From contig NZ_CP120717.1 of assembly GCF_032883915.1 (NCBI RefSeq), positions 5,162,501 through 5,226,500 of the forward strand: a stretch of 64,000 nucleotides of DNA, read 5' to 3'. The position numbers and the translations under genes are program-made. This document shows, piece by piece, positions 40,758 to 49,065 of this stretch (its first letter is position 1; every line of letters starts with the position of its first letter). The stretch is from Endozoicomonas sp. 8E (GTDB lineage Bacteria; Pseudomonadota; Gammaproteobacteria; Pseudomonadales; Endozoicomonadaceae). The notes under the pieces were generated by a model, which was not told the DNA's origin, did no database searches, and saw only the letters and a program-made list of their open reading frames with translations.

Positions 40758-41741
40758 ATGACAAGCAACACATTGCCCAGACTGATCATTACCTCCGGCG
40801 AGCCTGCGGGTATCGGACCCGACCTCTGCCTGCAACTGGCTTACCAGAATTTACCAGTGCAAACAGTGGTCGCAGCCGATCCAGAGCTTCTGGCGCAGCG
40901 TGCAGACACTCTGGGAATGGATGTCGCCTTTGAATTATTCAACCCTGCTGAAAAAGAACCTGCCAGAGAAGGGACTCTTCTTGTTGCTCCTGTCTCCCTG
41001 GCCAAATCCTGCTCAGCCGGAAAGCTGGATGAAGCCAACAGCCCCTACGTTCTGGAAATGCTGAGCTATGCCATTGAAGGTTGTCAAAACGGTTTGTTCG
41101 ATGCCATGGTCACTGCTCCTATCAGCAAGGAAGTGATCAATAATGCAGGCGTTCCTTTCAGTGGCCATACAGAATTTCTAGCCGAAAAAACCAACACTCA
41201 AAAAGTCGTTATGATGCTGGCAACCGAAGGCCTCAGGGTGGCTCTGGCCACCACCCACCTGCCACTTAAGGATGTCTCGTCTGCAATCACACAATATTCT
41301 CTGGAAGAAGTCATCAGAATTCTCCACAGGGATATGGTCACAAAATTTGCCATCGAGAATCCAAGAATTCTGGTCTGTGGCCTTAACCCTCACGCTGGCG
41401 AAGGGGGCCACCTTGGCATGGAAGAAATAGAAACCATTATTCCGGTACTGGATCAGTTAAACTGCGAAGGTATGAATCTGGTAGGTCCCCTGCCGGCCGA
41501 CACGCTCTTTAACCCGAAATATCTTGAAACTGCTGACGCTGTTCTGGCGATGTACCATGATCAGGGTCTGCCGGTTCTGAAGTACAAAGGCTTTGGTAAT
41601 GCCGTCAACATTACCCTGGGGCTTCCCATTATTCGTACCTCTGTCGATCACGGCACTGCTCTGGATCTGGCCGGGACTGGAAAAGCCGATTCGGGCAGCC
41701 TGTTTACCGCAATCCGTTATGCTCTCGATATGGTTCACTAG
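40758..41741 (+). CDS. pdxA: 4-hydroxythreonine-4-phosphate dehydrogenase
   Basis: A 327-residue enzyme of pyridoxal phosphate synthesis. Hallmarks: [46 protein letters not shown] with metal His, and [12 protein letters not shown]. Its TAG stop is the first bases of repeat element 3, so the element inserted exactly at the gene end. Confidence 0.97.
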   Translation: MTSNTLPRLIITSGEPAGIGPDLCLQLAYQNLPVQTVVAADPELLAQRADTLGMDVAFELFNPAEKEPAREGTLLVAPVSLAKSCSAGKLDEANSPYVLEMLSYAIEGCQNGLFDAMVTAPISKEVINNAGVPFSGHTEFLAEKTNTQKVVMMLATEGLRVALATTHLPLKDVSSAITQYSLEEVIRILHRDMVTKFAIENPRILVCGLNPHAGEGGHLGMEEIETIIPVLDQLNCEGMNLVGPLPADTLFNPKYLETADAVLAMYHDQGLPVLKYKGFGNAVNITLGLPIIRTSVDHGTALDLAGTGKADSGSLFTAIRYALDMVH

Positions 41742-42030
41742 GAGGCTGACCGAGAATAGACTGCCCTACACGGCAACTGCTCCTGCGTTGCTCTAGCTCC
41801 TGCATCCATGCAGTCGTCGGCAACTGCTCCTGCGTTGCTCTAGCTCCTGCATCCATGCAGTCGTCGGCAACTGCTCCTGCGTTGCTCTAGCTCCTGCATC
41901 CATGCAGTCGTCGGCAACTGCTCCTGCGTTGCTCTAGCTCCTGCATCCATGCAGTCGTACAGCGGCAGCAAATTGGTCTGAAAATCCGTTTTTGTTCGTC
42001 AAATAGGGCGCTATTCTCGGTCGGCCTCCT
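41740..42030. repeat. MITE-like palindromic element, copy 3 (four 47-bp units)
   Basis: A 291-bp element with 20-bp terminal inverted repeats differing at one base (41740-41759 and 42011-42030, ending CCGAGAATAG). The ends differ from those of copies 1 and 2, but the inside blocks AAATTGGTCT and TTCGTCAAATAG match. Four identical 47-bp tandem units fill 41771-41958. It separates pdxA from ksgA. Confidence 0.87.
41771..41958. repeat. Four tandem copies of a 47-bp unit
   Basis: Units start at 41771, 41818, 41865 and 41912 and are identical as read. Each has a CTGCAT/ATGCAG palindrome near its right end. One such unit occurs in element 2 (one mismatch) and none in element 1, so the number varies between elements. 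Confidence 0.95.
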
Positions 42031-42095
42031 AGCCAAATGGCTTATCTGCCGCTATTATAGCGGCCCCTCTATTGCTGGTTTAGTTTTCCAAAAGC

Positions 42096-42902
42096 ATGGC
42101 TGAAATTCCCTACCACAAGGCCCGTAAACGATTTGGTCAGAACTTTCTGCACGATCATGGTGTCATTCAGCGGATTATCCGTTCCATACACCCAAAGGCG
42201 GGCGACCGAATTGTGGAAATTGGCCCGGGTCAGGGTGCACTGACCGAATTTCTGCTGGACGCTGCCGGGCAACTGGACGTGGTTGAACTGGACAGGGATC
42301 TGATTCCGACTCTGAAGCTCAGGTTTGGCCTGAATCCTGAGTTCAGAATTCACGAAGGAGACGCTCTCAAGTTTGATTTCTCCTCTCTCATTAAAGAGGG
42401 TCAAACACTGAGGCTGGTGGGCAACCTGCCCTACAACATATCCACCCCTCTGATTTTCCACCTGCTTGAGTTCCAGGGACTGATCAGCGATATGTACTTC
42501 ATGTTGCAGAAAGAGGTTGTGGAAAGACTGGCAGCGCAGCCCGGTGAAAAGCACTATGGGCGTCTGGGCATCATGGCCCAGTACTATTGCAAGGTAGACA
42601 ACCTGTTCGTAGTGGGTCCGGGCTGTTTCAAACCTGCCCCCAAAGTTGACTCGGCTATTGTACGGCTTGAGCCTTATAATGAGTTACCTTATCCGGCGGA
42701 TGACGTAAACCTGCTGGAAAGGGTTGTTCGGGAAGCTTTCCAGCAACGCCGCAAAACCATGCGAAACACTCTGAAAAAGCTGATCTCTGCCGATGCACTC
42801 ACTGAACTGGGTATCGACCCTGCGAGTCGTCCTGAAACGGTCACGCTGCCCAAGTTCGTTGCCATCGCCAACTATTTGCATACATCTGCCATGAGCGACT
42901 AA
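42096..42902 (+). CDS. ksgA: 16S rRNA dimethyltransferase KsgA/RsmA
   Basis: A 268-residue SAM-dependent enzyme that dimethylates two adenines near the 3' end of 16S rRNA. Motifs: [15 protein letters not shown], the SAM loop [10 protein letters not shown], and the catalytic NLPYNIST. Belongs to the lptD-surA-pdxA-ksgA-apaH block, here interrupted by element 3. Confidence 0.97.
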   Translation: MAEIPYHKARKRFGQNFLHDHGVIQRIIRSIHPKAGDRIVEIGPGQGALTEFLLDAAGQLDVVELDRDLIPTLKLRFGLNPEFRIHEGDALKFDFSSLIKEGQTLRLVGNLPYNISTPLIFHLLEFQGLISDMYFMLQKEVVERLAAQPGEKHYGRLGIMAQYYCKVDNLFVVGPGCFKPAPKVDSAIVRLEPYNELPYPADDVNLLERVVREAFQQRRKTMRNTLKKLISADALTELGIDPASRPETVTLPKFVAIANYLHTSAMSD

Positions 42903-43251
42903 AACAATTGCTCATCACCCTCGGGGATGAACAATTTTTCACCCTGAAAAAGCTGCCTTTGAATGATAAACAGCAAGACAACTTGCATGCCCGCTGCTCA
43001 CTGAGTTACTACTATTAGCAGGGAGATGCAATTTTCAGTACTGTGGAGAAGAACCTTCATCCGGCCAACTAAGAGAAGGACATTTTTTCGCGTCTGTCAG
43101 AAACTTATCCTGAAACAGACATCTGATCAGGAAAAGCTTTTGGGCATTTCCACCAGGCATTCCTCTGTTTGATGTTAAAAACCAGGAACCTTTATAAGAC
43201 CTGTGTTGTGGATGGCTATTCCACATCGAAAGGTTCAGGAGATTATTGTTA
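42903..43251. other. Intergenic region where apaG would be expected
   Basis: About 350 bp between ksgA and apaH. Many gammaproteobacteria carry apaG here, but no frame resembles it. A small hairpin (GTGGA/TCCAC, 43208-43224) lies just before the apaH ribosome binding site. Confidence 0.5.
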
Positions 43252-44070
43252 ATGACCGTTTACGCCGTAGGTGATATCCAGGGATGTTACGAGCCTCTCA
43301 GACGCCTGCTTGACAAAGTCCGTTTCAAGCCTGGCCGTGACCAATTGTGGGTAGCGGGAGATATGGTAAACCGTGGCCCCGACTCACTGGCCACGCTCCG
43401 CTACCTGAAAAGTCTCGGTAGCCATTGTACTGCTGTTCTGGGGAACCACGACCTGCACTTGCTGGCTGTTGCTGCACGCGTTCGCCGATCTAAAAAGAAA
43501 GACACATTAGCCCCTCTGCTCAGCGCGCCTGACCGGGACTCACTGATTGACTGGTTAAGGCACCGCCCGCTGATTCATCATGATAAAAAACGCAAAGTCA
43601 CCATGGTGCATGCCGGCATTCCCCCGATCTGGACTCTGAAGCAGGCTTGCCTCTATGCAGGCAAGCTGGAAAAAGCCCTTCAGGGAGAAAACTATCAGGA
43701 GTTTCTTCAGTTTCTATTCAAATCAGACGCCATCAGCTCCATGGAAGAGGCCTATACCCGTCGAGCCCGACTCAAACTGACCGCAGCCTACCTGACACGG
43801 ATGCGTTTTTGTGACCAATACGGTCGGCTTGACCTCGATAACAAGACGGCATTTGCCACAGAGACATTTGCTCCCTGGTACAGCTTTCCTGACAGCCCAG
43901 TCTACAAGGAACGCATTATTTTTGGTCACTGGGCCGCCCTGGAAGGCAACAGTCAGCGCAAAAAAATACATGCTCTCGATACCGGTTGCGTCTGGGGACG
44001 GTCCCTCACGGCCCTGAACCTGGACGACTACAGTACCACCTCAGTAGATTGCTGCTATCAAAATATATGA
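43252..44070 (+). CDS. apaH: Bis(5'-nucleosyl)-tetraphosphatase, symmetrical
   Basis: A 272-residue metallophosphatase that splits Ap4A into two ADP and can remove Np4 caps from RNA. Motifs: GDIQGCYEPL, GDMVNRGPDS, GNHDLHLLA and MVHAGIPP. The ATG at 43252 lies about 10 bp after AGGAG; an in-frame TTG at 43246 is less likely. Confidence 0.96.
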   Translation: MTVYAVGDIQGCYEPLRRLLDKVRFKPGRDQLWVAGDMVNRGPDSLATLRYLKSLGSHCTAVLGNHDLHLLAVAARVRRSKKKDTLAPLLSAPDRDSLIDWLRHRPLIHHDKKRKVTMVHAGIPPIWTLKQACLYAGKLEKALQGENYQEFLQFLFKSDAISSMEEAYTRRARLKLTAAYLTRMRFCDQYGRLDLDNKTAFATETFAPWYSFPDSPVYKERIIFGHWAALEGNSQRKKIHALDTGCVWGRSLTALNLDDYSTTSVDCCYQNI

Positions 44071-44106
44071 AGTGTCCGACACAGATTTGTTGAACGCTTT
44101 GGATCC

Positions 44107-45156
44107 TTAGCGCTTTCTTTTGAAGTACTGACTTTGCTCCGATCGCCCACAATTGTGCATTCTTCTCTGGTGCTCCGAAAGAGCCTTATAATTCATGCAG
44201 ACCACCCCGCATCCACAGGTTACTGGATCGTAGTCGTCTGCCCCCCAAGCATCACCTGTAAAGACTGCCTCTGGATGCAGCGTGCAACTATTTGTTGGGT
44301 CATCCATAGTAAACGTAAATTCAAATTTATGGGGTTGCGCAAAGGGTTGTATTTCTGTCATTGCATGATCATGATGAGTGTGACCTGCCGAATTTTCTTC
44401 AGGACTCAGCAACCAGTCAGCTGGCTCGCTAATATCGATTATTTGTGGGAGTTTACAGACGCCTGTACAGGAACCGACAAAACAATTTAAACCCAAAGTA
44501 TGCTGGCGTTGTTCAGGGCCCTGGTTACCGCCGCCGGAGCCGAAAGACCAGAAGCTGGATAAAGGTTGAGTGTTTGTTGCTGCTGAGGCTTGCTGACCGG
44601 ATGATGATGCTTCTGCTGATTGCGCTTTTTGTTGTTGACTATGACCAGGAAGCATCATAGTGGTGATCGCAAACAAATCACCCTGAGTTGCCTCCAGTTG
44701 ACCCAACGGGTTATAGAGCGGCGAATCGGCGTTCCAATAGCTTTTCAAAAGCGCGCCCACAGCAGCAAGTGCTTCTGCAGGTAGCCATGAGTAAGGTTTA
44801 GAGTCAGGGGTGCCATTGGTGGTCAGAACCAGTTCGTAAGCAACCAGCAGATTAGTAGCGTAAATCAGTTGCCACGAGATCGACTCAATAAAAGACCTTT
44901 TTACCCCGAAACCGCCAAGGCTGAATGCTTTGTTATCAGGCGGCAAAATTGATCCTGAAAAGCCGTTTGTGTCGACACCGTATGACGGGTTGTCAGACAA
45001 TCTATGCTGGCCAGGCTTTATAGAAAAACTATGGCCTGGAAAAACGCCACTCTCTTCAAACTCGACAACAAAACTTCTTTGCAATGATTTGGCCTGACAA
45101 ATCACAAACAGAGAGAGCATCAGCAACAGCAGTGTCGCAGAGAGTGGTTTTTTCAA
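44107..45156 (-). CDS. Secreted protein with a C-terminal zinc-finger-like motif, unknown function
   Basis: About 349 residues, starting at a TTG at 45156 just after a TAAGGA site; the first residues, KKPLSATLLLLMLSLFVICQAK, form a classical signal peptide. The frame is open to 45252 but upstream residues look non-coding. The middle has a Gln/Ser/Ala-rich stretch and a glycine-rich linker. The last 30 residues hold clustered cysteines and LSEHQRRMH, whose Leu-x2-His-x4-His spacing is that of the second half of a C2H2 zinc finger; the cysteine spacing is irregular. I do not recognise the family. A role at a host surface is speculation. Confidence 0.6.
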   Translation of the reverse strand: MKKPLSATLLLLMLSLFVICQAKSLQRSFVVEFEESGVFPGHSFSIKPGQHRLSDNPSYGVDTNGFSGSILPPDNKAFSLGGFGVKRSFIESISWQLIYATNLLVAYELVLTTNGTPDSKPYSWLPAEALAAVGALLKSYWNADSPLYNPLGQLEATQGDLFAITTMMLPGHSQQQKAQSAEASSSGQQASAATNTQPLSSFWSFGSGGGNQGPEQRQHTLGLNCFVGSCTGVCKLPQIIDISEPADWLLSPEENSAGHTHHDHAMTEIQPFAQPHKFEFTFTMDDPTNSCTLHPEAVFTGDAWGADDYDPVTCGCGVVCMNYKALSEHQRRMHNCGRSEQSQYFKRKR

Positions 45157-45442
45157 AATTTTATCCTTACATATATTCTGTGTTTTGTGTCTTCTGTATT
45201 GTGTTTCTGATTTGTTAGATTGGAAAAGTAGACAAAGAAAGTGATAGTGCAAGAAAGCAAGTGTGTTTTTCTGTCAAAAACCAAAGGTATCACAGCTAAA
45301 AAAAGCCCGTTGCGACAAAATAGTCACCGGTTTTTTACAACCGTTCTGAGGACTTCTGTCATCTTTTTCTGATTTTGTTTTCTAGTTTCTATCAAGTTTC
45401 CCTAAGGTCTCGTACAATATTCGCCGACAAAGCCATTAGCGC
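45157..45442. other. Intergenic region upstream of pilC
   Basis: About 290 bp where pilB would commonly lie in Pseudomonas-type pilBCD clusters. No pilB or remnant of it is visible. Confidence 0.5.
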
Positions 45443-45448
45443 TATAAT
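45420..45448 (+). promoter_or_regulatory. Possible promoter of pilC
   Basis: Perfect TATAAT at 45443-45448 with a weak -35 (TTCGCC) 17 bp upstream, about 100 bp before the pilC start. It would let pilC be expressed without pilB upstream. Confidence 0.4.
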
Positions 45449-45545
45449 GAATCCCCTATAGCGAACTCCGTCAAGAGCGCTACAACGCCATTGCATCGCA
45501 GTGGCTCAACAAGAATGATAAAAGAAGCTACGGAACTGGCTAGAT

Positions 45546-46763
45546 ATGGCACGAAAACCAACAAAAACAGCCACATTCGTCTGGGAAGGTAAAGACAAGA
45601 GTGGACGGAAGGTCAAGGGAGAAATCCAGAGTGGTAGCATTGCCCTGGTCAAGGCCGAACTCCGTAAGCAGGGAATCAGCGCCACAAAAGTCAGAAAAAA
45701 AGGTATGTCGCTGGGCACAAAGGGCGGCAAGATCAGGCCCATGGACATTGCCCTGTTTACCCGCCAGCTCGCTACCATGATGAAAGCAGGTGTCCCCCTG
45801 CTTCAGGCTTTTGATATCACCTCTGACGGTATCGAAAAGCCTGCCATGAAAGATCTCATTGGCAAAGTGAAGAATGATGTTGCCGGTGGTTCCACCTTGG
45901 CCGACGCCCTGAGAAACCACCCAATTCATTTTGATGACCTCTATTGCAATCTGGTCGCTTCGGGTGAACAGTCAGGCTCTCTGGAGTCACTGCTGGACAG
46001 AATCGCCACCTATAAAGAAAAGACCGAGGCCCTCAAGGCAAAAATCAAAAAAGCAATGAAATACCCCATCGCAGTTGTGGGTGTTGCAATGATCGTAACC
46101 GGTATTCTGCTGGTTTATGTAGTACCCCAGTTTGAAGAAGTATTCCAGGGCTTCGGAGCCGAACTGCCCGCCTTTACCCAGCTGGTTATCGGTATCTCTG
46201 AAGTAGTTCAGAGTTCATGGCATATGGCGATAGCCGCTCTTGTTGCCTTTGGATTCCTATTCAGGAAACTGTTGCAGAAGTCCAAAGCCACCAGAGACAG
46301 AATGGATCGAATCACCCTTAAAATCCCGGTGATCGGTGTCATTCTTGATAAATCAGCGGTAGCCCGATTTGCCAGAACTTTATCGACGACGTTTGCCGCC
46401 GGTGTCCCCCTGGTGGATGCCCTGGATTCGGTTGCCGGTGCTGCGGGTAACATCGTCTATTTTGATGCTACCCGACAGATCAAGGAAGACGTATCCAACG
46501 GTCAGCAACTACAATTTGCCATGAGAAACTCCGGCATATTCCCTGCCATGGCCGTCCAGATGGTGTCGATTGGTGAAGAATCCGGCGCTCTGGATGAAAT
46601 GCTCGATAAGGTCGCTACCTTTTACGAAGACGAAGTCGACAACATGGTAGATGGACTGACCAGTTTGATGGAACCTTTGATCATGTCGGTTCTTGGTGTG
46701 CTGGTTGGTGGTCTTATTATTGCAATGTACTTGCCTATCTTCCAGTTGGGGTCTGTGGTCTAG
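45546..46763 (+). CDS. pilC: Type IV pilus inner-membrane platform protein PilC
   Basis: A 405-residue GspF-family protein forming the platform on which the PilB and PilT ATPases act. Two T2SSF domains (about residues 70-195 and 275-395) each end in a membrane helix, with a third helix between. FTRQLATMMKAGVPLLQAF and FARTLSTTFAAGVPLVDAL are the paired domain starts. Normally flanked by pilB and pilD; here neither is adjacent. Confidence 0.96.
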   Translation: MARKPTKTATFVWEGKDKSGRKVKGEIQSGSIALVKAELRKQGISATKVRKKGMSLGTKGGKIRPMDIALFTRQLATMMKAGVPLLQAFDITSDGIEKPAMKDLIGKVKNDVAGGSTLADALRNHPIHFDDLYCNLVASGEQSGSLESLLDRIATYKEKTEALKAKIKKAMKYPIAVVGVAMIVTGILLVYVVPQFEEVFQGFGAELPAFTQLVIGISEVVQSSWHMAIAALVAFGFLFRKLLQKSKATRDRMDRITLKIPVIGVILDKSAVARFARTLSTTFAAGVPLVDALDSVAGAAGNIVYFDATRQIKEDVSNGQQLQFAMRNSGIFPAMAVQMVSIGEESGALDEMLDKVATFYEDEVDNMVDGLTSLMEPLIMSVLGVLVGGLIIAMYLPIFQLGSVV

Positions 46764-46811
46764 AAACAGCTGCTATAACTATGAGAAATGGCAAGATTTT
46801 GGAGAATAATA

Positions 46812-47144
46812 ATGACAACAGATAGTGAAGCTCATGACGAGCAAGATGATAATTTAACCCCTGAAGAGTTGCGCTCACTTAAGCAGGCCGTCAAAGAACT
46901 CAACAATCCAGTTCGCTACGTTGTCTACTCCCAAATTATTCCGGATGATCGGAAGTTTATAAGGTTCCTGGATATAACCAGTAGTACTTATGGACAAGAG
47001 TTATCCCACTCCACACTGTTCAAGAAATATGAGGTCGCCAAAGCTGTGGCTGATGTCTATTCGGATAATGGACGTTTGCGGATAGCAAAGGTGACAACAA
47101 AAGGAGATAAACTGAGGGTTGTTCGTTACAATTTTGAACCATAG
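46812..47144 (+). CDS. Small cytoplasmic protein, unknown function
   Basis: About 110 residues, starting MTTDSEAHDEQDDN after a GGAG site (ATG 46812; the frame also has a start at 46788). The first 20 residues are acidic, the rest is a mixed alpha/beta pattern ending in KLRVVRYNFEP. No family recognised. First gene of the stretch between pilC and pilD; it could be a cassette gene next to the toxin-antitoxin modules. Confidence 0.6.
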   Translation: MTTDSEAHDEQDDNLTPEELRSLKQAVKELNNPVRYVVYSQIIPDDRKFIRFLDITSSTYGQELSHSTLFKKYEVAKAVADVYSDNGRLRIAKVTTKGDKLRVVRYNFEP

Positions 47145-47293
47145 TCAGACAGAATGCGGTCCACAGGTTCTCAAAAACCATTCTCAACACCCCGATGAGT
47201 TTCTATTAAATCTGATGTAAAAGCAGTTTTGCAGGCCGGACACCAAATCTGAGTCTTAATCGCTTTTGACACCAATATGGTTACGGTGATTTC

Positions 47294-47653
47294 ATTGCAA
47301 TACAGACATTCCTTCACAAAGGTTTGGAAGATTATTTTTACGATGGCACAACCAAAGGGGTAACCCCGAAACATAAGAATCGTATAGCCCGATTGCTAGA
47401 TATTCTTGATCAGGTAAAGAAACCGCATGATATGAGGATTCCAGACTTCAACTTTCACAAGCTGGAGCCAAAAACAGCAGGTCGTTATTCGTTCCGCGTA
47501 AACGGGCCTTGGTGCATCACCTTTGAGTTTGAAATGCAGGATGCAATCAGAGTTGATTATGAGCAGTGCTACTGTGGAAAAAACTATGTCCAAGAGAATC
47601 AGAAGCAGAAAGCCGACCCATCCCGGACGGATTGTAAAAATGGATGTGCTTGA
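47294..47653 (+). CDS. HigB-like toxin with non-standard start and extended end
   Basis: RelE-superfamily mRNA interferase like HigB: FLHKGLEDYFYDGTTKGVTPKH, then FHKLEPKTAGRYSFRVNGPWCITFEF and VDYEQCY follow the family order. No ATG, GTG or TTG sits at the expected start. An ATT at 47294 with GGTGA upstream fits best; the only standard codon (TTG 47324) would cut off the first strand. The frame runs 23 codons into higA, where HigB would usually stop near VDY. The toxin may be damaged or translated from a rare start. Confidence 0.7.
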   Translation: MAIQTFLHKGLEDYFYDGTTKGVTPKHKNRIARLLDILDQVKKPHDMRIPDFNFHKLEPKTAGRYSFRVNGPWCITFEFEMQDAIRVDYEQCYCGKNYVQENQKQKADPSRTDCKNGCA

Positions 47654-47891
47654 GCCTTTGAATCTTTCGGTCACTGAAGCGGCAAAAGTTCTGAATGTTT
47701 CCAGAAAGCACTTATCTGCTTTCGTGAACGAACGAATACCGTGCAGTAAGGATATGGCCAAGCGGTTGGCTATTGCTTTGGGTACCTCTGTAGATGTATG
47801 GCTCGGAATGCAAAATGCTCTGGATATTTGGGAAATGGAAAACAGCAATGATGAGAGTTATCTGGCTGCAGGAAAACTGGCTACCGGCTGA
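47586..47891 (+). CDS. higA: HigA-like antitoxin (XRE family)
   Basis: A 101-residue helix-turn-helix antitoxin: RKPTHPGRIVKMDVLEPL begins the fold, and NLSVTEAAKVLNVSRKHLSAF is the HTH with the family SR-x-HLS pattern. ATG 47586 is preferred to upstream starts. It overlaps the toxin frame by 68 bp, in the toxin-first order typical of higBA, and would repress the pair and neutralise HigB. Confidence 0.88.
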   Translation: MSKRIRSRKPTHPGRIVKMDVLEPLNLSVTEAAKVLNVSRKHLSAFVNERIPCSKDMAKRLAIALGTSVDVWLGMQNALDIWEMENSNDESYLAAGKLATG

Positions 47892-48028
47892 AACAAATTC
47901 TGCACAGTCATCCACATTACTACAAACTTCAGCTCTATATTTTACGGGCCAAGTGTTCTGATCCCTGCTGCTTATTCTAAACGGTAAGTGACCCGTAACC
48001 GTGTCAAATCTTCATTAAAATCACGTAA

Positions 48029-48403
48029 CTATATTGTTTTACTTGGGAAAAATATAAAATAAGATGTTAATGGCGTAGACAATATTGAATCAAAGCCTGC
48101 CGGATGCTTTGTTTTGTGCTCAAAAATAACAATGGGTACACAAACACCCTCTGCCTCAGAAAAGCGATAGATTGTTCGCAATTGGAGTTTTGGATCAAAA
48201 TAATCGTGATAAGTTGTGAACCCAAGTTCTGCCACCTCTACACACAATGGAGCACTGCCAGGATGTTCATTCACTCTTTTCTCAAATCCAACAATGAAGC
48301 CATCAAGAAGCTCCTGAGCCGCTACCTGTCCGATGTGTCGAGCTAAATAATAAAACCTGTCATGAAGCTGACATTGGAAAGCTAGTGAATACTCAAACTT
48401 CAT
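48029..48403 (-). CDS. RelE/ParE-type toxin of a Phd/YefM-linked pair
   Basis: A 124-residue protein with a toxin-like layout: an N-terminal helix pair (FQCQLHDRFYYLARHIGQVAAQELLDGF), then strands LGFTTYHDYFDP, LQLRTIYRF and VCVPIVIFEHK. A short C-terminal tail follows. It overlaps the antitoxin gene upstream by 11 bp. Assignment rests on this layout and on the antitoxin partner. Confidence 0.68.
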   Translation of the reverse strand: MKFEYSLAFQCQLHDRFYYLARHIGQVAAQELLDGFIVGFEKRVNEHPGSAPLCVEVAELGFTTYHDYFDPKLQLRTIYRFSEAEGVCVPIVIFEHKTKHPAGFDSILSTPLTSYFIFFPSKTI

Positions 48404-48659
48404 CAATAAGCCCTTTCAATCCAGCCCGAAGGTCGGAAGATGATTCGGTTCGGCCTGCCTGAACATCTTTTTCGGCAAAAGATAGCAATCGTAGTAGAGC
48501 CATTTGTTCCTGCTGCATCTCAAACTGGACGGGATCTTGAACTACATACAAAGGTTCCCCATTTTGGGTTACAACTACAGGCTCTGATACATCCATAGAA
48601 GCCAGCTCTTTCTTGAAGGCCGACACCGTTGTGATGCGAGGTGAGGTTGATAAGCTCAT
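48393..48659 (-). CDS. Phd/YefM-family antitoxin
   Basis: An 88-residue antitoxin of the Phd/YefM type: ITTVSAFKKELASM followed by EPVVVTQNGEPLYVV is the family fold that binds operator DNA as a dimer. The acidic C-terminal half covers the toxin. ATG 48659 has a GGAG site 6 bp upstream. A 21-bp perfect palindrome lies 47 bp upstream and may be the operator. Confidence 0.88.
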   Translation of the reverse strand: MSLSTSPRITTVSAFKKELASMDVSEPVVVTQNGEPLYVVQDPVQFEMQQEQMALLRLLSFAEKDVQAGRTESSSDLRAGLKGLIDEV

Positions 48660-48705
48660 ACTTAACTCCAATAATGAAAAAATTTAACAGTCAAAGAATA
48701 AGCCC

Positions 48706-48754
48706 AATTTACAACAAGTCCATATATAGGCATTATATGGACTTGTTGTAAATT
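48706..48754. repeat. Perfect 21-bp inverted repeat upstream of the Phd/YefM pair
   Basis: Arms of 21 bp (48706-48726 and 48734-48754, containing ACAACAAGTCCATATA) around a 7-base loop. It is AT-rich and lies about 50 bp before the antitoxin start. It may be an operator or a recombination site, or serve as a terminator facing the other way. Confidence 0.9.
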
Positions 48755-48815
48755 GCTAGTCTTTACGCTTTATGAGGGTTGGCCATTAAATCGGAAAAAT
48801 GCAGCCACATCCGGC

Positions 48816-48891
48816 ACAATTAAGGCTTTTGCAGGCCGAGCCCCAATTACCTGATATTTAAAAGGAAAAGGGCTTTGGCCTGCAAAATTGT
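48816..48891. repeat. Imperfect palindrome between the toxin-antitoxin pair and the LysR gene
   Basis: TTTTGCAGGCC (48827-48837) pairs with GGCCTGCAAAA (48877-48887), with further AGCCC/GGGCT and ACAATT/AATTGT pairing inside and outside. The same TTTTGCAGGCC occurs once at 47227-47237 near the HigBA module. ATCTAAC follows at 48894, as in the RYYYAAC box of integron attC sites, but the partner box is poor. Confidence 0.55.
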
Positions 48892-48905
48892 ACATCTAAC
48901 TAATT

Positions 48906-49049
48906 TCAAAACGGATTACCGGCTGGATCTAAACCAAAAGGCACGACCGTCAGGATTTGATATTCTTCCCGAGAGCGATTTTCGTCGTGAAGATAAGACT
49001 GTAGCCTAAACTGCTGCTCTTCTGGTGCTATCAAAAAAGATAGGGTCAT
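48906..49049 (-). CDS. Short open frame after the LysR gene, doubtful
   Basis: A 47-codon frame from an ATG at 49049 with AGGTGG directly before it. The protein (LIAPEEQQFRLQSYLHDENR, then EYQILTVVPFGLDPAGNPF at the end) has a sensible composition but no recognised family. Could be a small gene or the end of a lost one. Confidence 0.3.
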   Translation of the reverse strand: MTLSFLIAPEEQQFRLQSYLHDENRSREEYQILTVVPFGLDPAGNPF

Positions 49050-49065
49050 CCACCTGACCCGCCAT

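Noticed and set aside
41771-41958. 47-bp direct repeats as a CRISPR array
   Set aside because: Units abut with no spacers, and the block lies inside a palindromic mobile element.
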